NCBI RefSeq assembly: GCF_001938985.1
Contig: NZ_MKIN01000027.1
Span: forward strand, 372,001 to 436,000
DNA from: Gillisella taibaishanensis
GTDB lineage: Bacteria > Pseudomonadota > Alphaproteobacteria > Rhizobiales > Rhizobiaceae
Reading direction: 5' to 3'
Length of the DNA: 64,000 bases
The translations under genes and the position numbers were made by a program. How positions within the stretch are numbered: the stretch's first letter is position 1; every line of letters starts with the position of its first letter. Positions 60,883-64,000 of this stretch are shown piece by piece. Below the pieces are notes generated by a model. It was not told the DNA's origin and made no database searches. It was given only the letters and a program-made list of their open reading frames with translations.

Positions 60883-61187
60883 ACGGTCGATGTTGGGTAT
60901 CTTGTATTCTGGAGCAAGCTTTTGCCCCGACCTTGACTCTCACGCCTATAAATAGGTGTTTCGGCCTGCACTACAAGCGCCCGAGAAGGCAAGATACGAC
61001 ACAAGCCGCGCCTGCGCTGCCCGTTCCACATCCGCCGCATCTTGGCTTCTCCAAACAACTCTTGGTATGACTTGGCTTGGTATTCCTGCCGATTCGGGGT
61101 GGTCCTTGCGGTTTTAAGCATTATATTGCGGCCACCGCTTCCCTTGCGCGCCTATGCTGCGTTCTGCGGCAGACGACTGGAGACGAT

Positions 61188-63572
61188 ATGATCGCCTATT
61201 CCGCCGCACTGACGCTGCTGGCTCTGTTTTTGCCATTGGTGGCGGCCGTGCTTGCGCCGGCGCTGATCAACCGGCTTGGATACCGGGCATCATGGCTGCT
61301 GGCGCTCATGCCGTTCCTGTCCTTCCTGCATTTCCTCTCCTTCCTGCCTGAGATTGCCGATGGCGGCGAAGTGACCGGCGGCTATGCCTGGGTGCCGAGC
61401 TACAATGTCAGCTTTTCCTGGTATCTCGACGGGCTGTCTCTAACGTTTGCGCTGTTGATCACGGGCATCGGCACGCTGATCGTGCTTTATGCCGGCGCCT
61501 ATATGAAGGGGCATGCGCAGCAGGGCCGGTTCCTGGCCTTTCTGCTGCTGTTCATGGGCGCCATGCTTGGCCTCGTGATGTCGGACAGTTTCCTGATGCT
61601 GTTCATCTATTGGGAGCTGACCTCGATCACCTCCTTCCTGCTGATCGGCTTCGATCACGAGCGCCAGGCCGCAAGGCGCGCCGCACTCCAGGCGCTGGTC
61701 ATAACGGGTGGCGGCGGGCTGGCGCTGCTGGCCGGGCTGATCCTGCTTTGGAACGTCTCGGGCGTCACGCAGCTGTCGATGCTTTTGCATGTCGACAATA
61801 TCGTCACCACCAGTCCCTATTATCTCGCTATCCTGCTGCTCATTCTCGGCGGCGCCTTTACCAAGTCCGCGCAGTTTCCCTTCCATGTCTGGCTGCCGAA
61901 TGCCATGGAAGCGCCCACCCCCGTCTCGGCCTATCTGCATTCGGCCACCATGGTCAAAGCCGGGGTCTATCTTTTGATGCGGCTGCAGCCGGTGCTGGGC
62001 GATACGCCCGCCTGGCAGATCCTGCTACCCTTCTTTGGCGGCATCACGCTGATCGTCGGCTCCGTCATTGCCGTGCGCCAGACCGATCTGAAGCTGATGC
62101 TGGCCTATACGACCGTCGCCTCGCTCGGGCTGATGGTGATGCTGACCGGCTTCGGTTCCGACCATGCGCTGGCCGCTGCTGTGCTCTATCTGATCGCCCA
62201 TTCGCTATTCAAAGGTGCGCTGTTCATGGTGGCCGGTTGCCTCGACCATGAGGCCGGCAGCCGCGACCTTACGGACCTGTCCGGGCTGAAACGGGCGATG
62301 CCGATCACCTTTGTTGCATCGCTGCTGGCGGGCCTGTCCATGGCCGGCCTGCCGCCGCTGTTCGGTTTTCTCGCCAAGGAAGAGATCTATGCGGCGCTTT
62401 ACGGCGGCAATCTGCGCGCCCTGCTGTTTACCGGCGTCGCCGTTATCGGCAATGCGCTGATGATGGTGGTCGGCCTTGCCTTGGCCTTCAAACCGTTTCT
62501 GGGGCGCGACGCGAAAAGCCCTGCCACGGCCCATGATGGCCCTGCCCTTCTCTGGCTCGGGCCGCTTGTTCTGGCGCTGGTCGGGCTCGCTGCTGCTGTG
62601 TTTTCCGCGCCGTTTCACAAGGCGATTTCCTCGCCGATGCTGAGCGCCGTTGCCCGTAAGGCGAGCGTCGTCGAGGTGTCGCTGGTGCCGCATATCGGCG
62701 TGCCGCTGGCGCTGTCGGTTTTCACCATTGCGCTTGGTCTTACCCTGTTCCTGATGCTGGACCGTCTGCGGGCCGGCGTCGCCTATCTGCTCAATAACCT
62801 CGGGCCCGGGCCGGATGAGGGTTTCGACCGGTTGATGGCCGGCCTGGTGCGGGCGAGCTTCCGCATCACCAATCTCATTCATGGCGGCCGGCTGGATGTC
62901 TACGTGACACTGACGCTGATCCTCGTTGCCGCTGCCTTTCTGGTGCCGATGGCGGTGTTTGGCGAAGGCCCTGATTGGCCCAGCCTGCCCGGCCATATCG
63001 AGCTGCACGAAGCCGCCTTCCTGCTGATTGCCGTGTCCGGCCTTTACGCCGTGCTGCGCGCTGCCAACCGGCTCGATGCGATCGTCGCGCTCGGCATCCA
63101 GGGCTTTGCGATCTCGGTGATCTTCCTGTTGTTCGGCGCGCCGGATCTGTCCTTCACTCAGTTCATGATCGAGACGCTATCGGTGGTCATCCTGGCCTTG
63201 GCGATGACGCGGCTGAAGCTGCATCCGGCCGATCACCGGCCCTGGCCGCAGGTTCTGCTTGACGGCGCTGTGGCGCTTGCCTGCGGCACAGGCCTGATGC
63301 TGATGCTGCTGAAGGTGACGCAGGTGCCGTTCGACCCTGTGCTGACAGCGTTCTTCAACACCTATTCCAAGACCATCGCCCACGGCGCCAATGTGGTCAA
63401 CGTGATCATCGTCGACTTCCGTGGCGTCGATACGCTGGGCGAAATCGCCGTGGTGACGGTCACAGGGCTTGCCATCCTGGCGCTGATCCGCATCCGCGCG
63501 CCGAAACTGCGGCCAGACGCGCACCAATCCGGGCAGAAGGCCGAAACCGCTGACGCCGGAGGGGCGCCATGA
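61188..63572 (+). CDS. mrpA: Mrp/Pha-type cation/H+ antiporter subunit A
   Basis: 794 aa from ATG 61188 behind GGAGACGAT. About 20 membrane helices with an NADH-quinone-oxidoreductase ND5-like core ([60 protein letters not shown]) and a C-terminal extension ([48 protein letters not shown]). Essential charged residues for the proton path (WE and the Lys in TMVKAG) are present. Its end overlaps the next gene by 4 bp. The family's subunits A-G act together; in Sinorhizobium the pha genes are needed for pH and K+ tolerance. Confidence 0.95.
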   Translation: MIAYSAALTLLALFLPLVAAVLAPALINRLGYRASWLLALMPFLSFLHFLSFLPEIADGGEVTGGYAWVPSYNVSFSWYLDGLSLTFALLITGIGTLIVLYAGAYMKGHAQQGRFLAFLLLFMGAMLGLVMSDSFLMLFIYWELTSITSFLLIGFDHERQAARRAALQALVITGGGGLALLAGLILLWNVSGVTQLSMLLHVDNIVTTSPYYLAILLLILGGAFTKSAQFPFHVWLPNAMEAPTPVSAYLHSATMVKAGVYLLMRLQPVLGDTPAWQILLPFFGGITLIVGSVIAVRQTDLKLMLAYTTVASLGLMVMLTGFGSDHALAAAVLYLIAHSLFKGALFMVAGCLDHEAGSRDLTDLSGLKRAMPITFVASLLAGLSMAGLPPLFGFLAKEEIYAALYGGNLRALLFTGVAVIGNALMMVVGLALAFKPFLGRDAKSPATAHDGPALLWLGPLVLALVGLAAAVFSAPFHKAISSPMLSAVARKASVVEVSLVPHIGVPLALSVFTIALGLTLFLMLDRLRAGVAYLLNNLGPGPDEGFDRLMAGLVRASFRITNLIHGGRLDVYVTLTLILVAAAFLVPMAVFGEGPDWPSLPGHIELHEAAFLLIAVSGLYAVLRAANRLDAIVALGIQGFAISVIFLLFGAPDLSFTQFMIETLSVVILALAMTRLKLHPADHRPWPQVLLDGAVALACGTGLMLMLLKVTQVPFDPVLTAFFNTYSKTIAHGANVVNVIIVDFRGVDTLGEIAVVTVTGLAILALIRIRAPKLRPDAHQSGQKAETADAGGAP

Positions 63573-63988
63573 ACACGCTGATCTTCCGCACGCTTGCCCC
63601 CTTCGTCACCGCGCTGATGCTGCTGTTTTCGATCTTCGTGCTGCTGCGCGGCCATAACGAGCCGGGCGGCGGCTTTATCGGCGGGCTGATCGCCGCCTCG
63701 GGCTTTGCCATTTATGGCATGGCCTTCGGGGTGCAGGCGGTGCGCCGGGCGCTGTATCTGCATCCGCTCTCGGTGGCGGGCGCCGGGCTGCTAATCTCGT
63801 GCCTGTCCGGCTTCGTCTCCGCCTTTGCCGGCGTGCCCTTCATGACGGGGCTGTGGATCTATCCTCGGCTGTTCGGTGTCGAAGTGCCGCTTGCAACCGT
63901 CACCTCCTTCGATATCGGCGTCTATCTGGTCGTGGTCGGCGCGATCACCTCGATTGCGCTGGCGCTTGGCGAACGGGAGAATGATTGA
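63569..63988 (+). CDS. mrpB: Mrp/Pha-type cation/H+ antiporter subunit B
   Basis: 139 aa. Four membrane helices with the MnhB signature ([32 protein letters not shown]) and [26 protein letters not shown]. It starts in the stop of mrpA (ATGA overlap) and its stop shares a base with the next start codon. Subunits B and C are small partners that complete the complex. Confidence 0.95.
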   Translation: MNTLIFRTLAPFVTALMLLFSIFVLLRGHNEPGGGFIGGLIAASGFAIYGMAFGVQAVRRALYLHPLSVAGAGLLISCLSGFVSAFAGVPFMTGLWIYPRLFGVEVPLATVTSFDIGVYLVVVGAITSIALALGEREND

Positions 63989-64000
63989 TGGAAGCGGTTT
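63988..64000 (+). CDS. Mrp/Pha-type antiporter subunit C, first codons only
   Basis: ATG 63988 overlaps the stop of mrpB by one base (TGATG) and reads MEAV before the window ends. Called from the conserved A-B-C operon order. Confidence 0.6.

Noticed and set aside
60843-61121. 92-aa minus-strand frame before mrpA
   Set aside because: It lies partly in a palindromic repeat and has no supporting features.

Overview
The window looks like chromosomal DNA of an alphaproteobacterium of the Rhizobiaceae (Rhizobium/Allorhizobium/Agrobacterium type). The evidence is G+C-rich coding sequence, a FeuP/FeuQ-like two-component pair, two SyrA/ExoX-type exopolysaccharide regulators, a PhaA/MrpA-type antiporter, DUF5330 next to sufE, and rhizobial-style palindromic intergenic mosaic repeats. 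No rRNA, tRNA, CRISPR array, integrase or intact insertion sequence was found.

Region 1 (1-3.6 kb) holds the start of a surface-antigen-like lipoprotein gene and a minus-strand operon: a probable FeuN-like secreted modulator, an OmpR-type regulator and a PhoQ-type kinase. Region 2 (3.8-21.9 kb, minus strand) is a complete head-and-tail cluster in the order of the Rhodobacter gene transfer agent (GTA): coiled-coil gp1 candidate, terminase, (endolysin), portal, membrane protein, prohead protease, capsid, connector, stopper, small ORF, tail terminator, tail tube, gp10, chaperone, short tape measure, gp12, gp13, NlpC/P60 peptidase, TIM-barrel hub protein and a holin-like protein. Many junctions overlap by 4 bp, but palindromic repeats sit in several others. 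There is no integrase, repressor or replication module, which favours a domesticated GTA-like element over a prophage. A promoter-terminator unit just upstream (about 21.9-22.2 kb) may be a small RNA or leader.

Region 3 (22.5-34.7 kb) is mixed: a CueR/HmrR regulator, an orphan sulfotransferase, a YcgN protein and a class A penicillin-binding protein whose divergent promoter region holds two perfect palindromes. It also has lipoproteins, a DUF1214/DUF1254 pair, two SyrA/ExoX paralogues and a DUF2336 protein. Region 4 (34.7-42.5 kb) is a TetR-controlled RND efflux operon with two adaptor lipoproteins, followed by a lipoprotein alpha/beta hydrolase. Region 5 (42.8-53.9 kb) holds a peptidoglycan-binding protein, a PdhS-like histidine kinase, DUF5330-sufE, a HigBA-type toxin-antitoxin pair in an unusual convergent arrangement, a ten-helix SecY-like protein and a MacAB pump with a divergent TetR regulator.

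Region 6 (54.2-58.4 kb) is an A+T-richer accessory stretch: a Ser/Thr/Asp-rich low-complexity protein, small unknown proteins, a miniature protein tyrosine phosphatase whose start codon appears changed to ATC, and a decayed GNAT/DUF1778 toxin-antitoxin pair with several frameshifts. Region 7 (58.5-64 kb) returns to core genes: a DUF6456 protein overlapping a stand-alone DnaA-domain-IV-like protein, msrB, and the first genes of an Mrp/Pha cation/proton antiporter operon running off the end.
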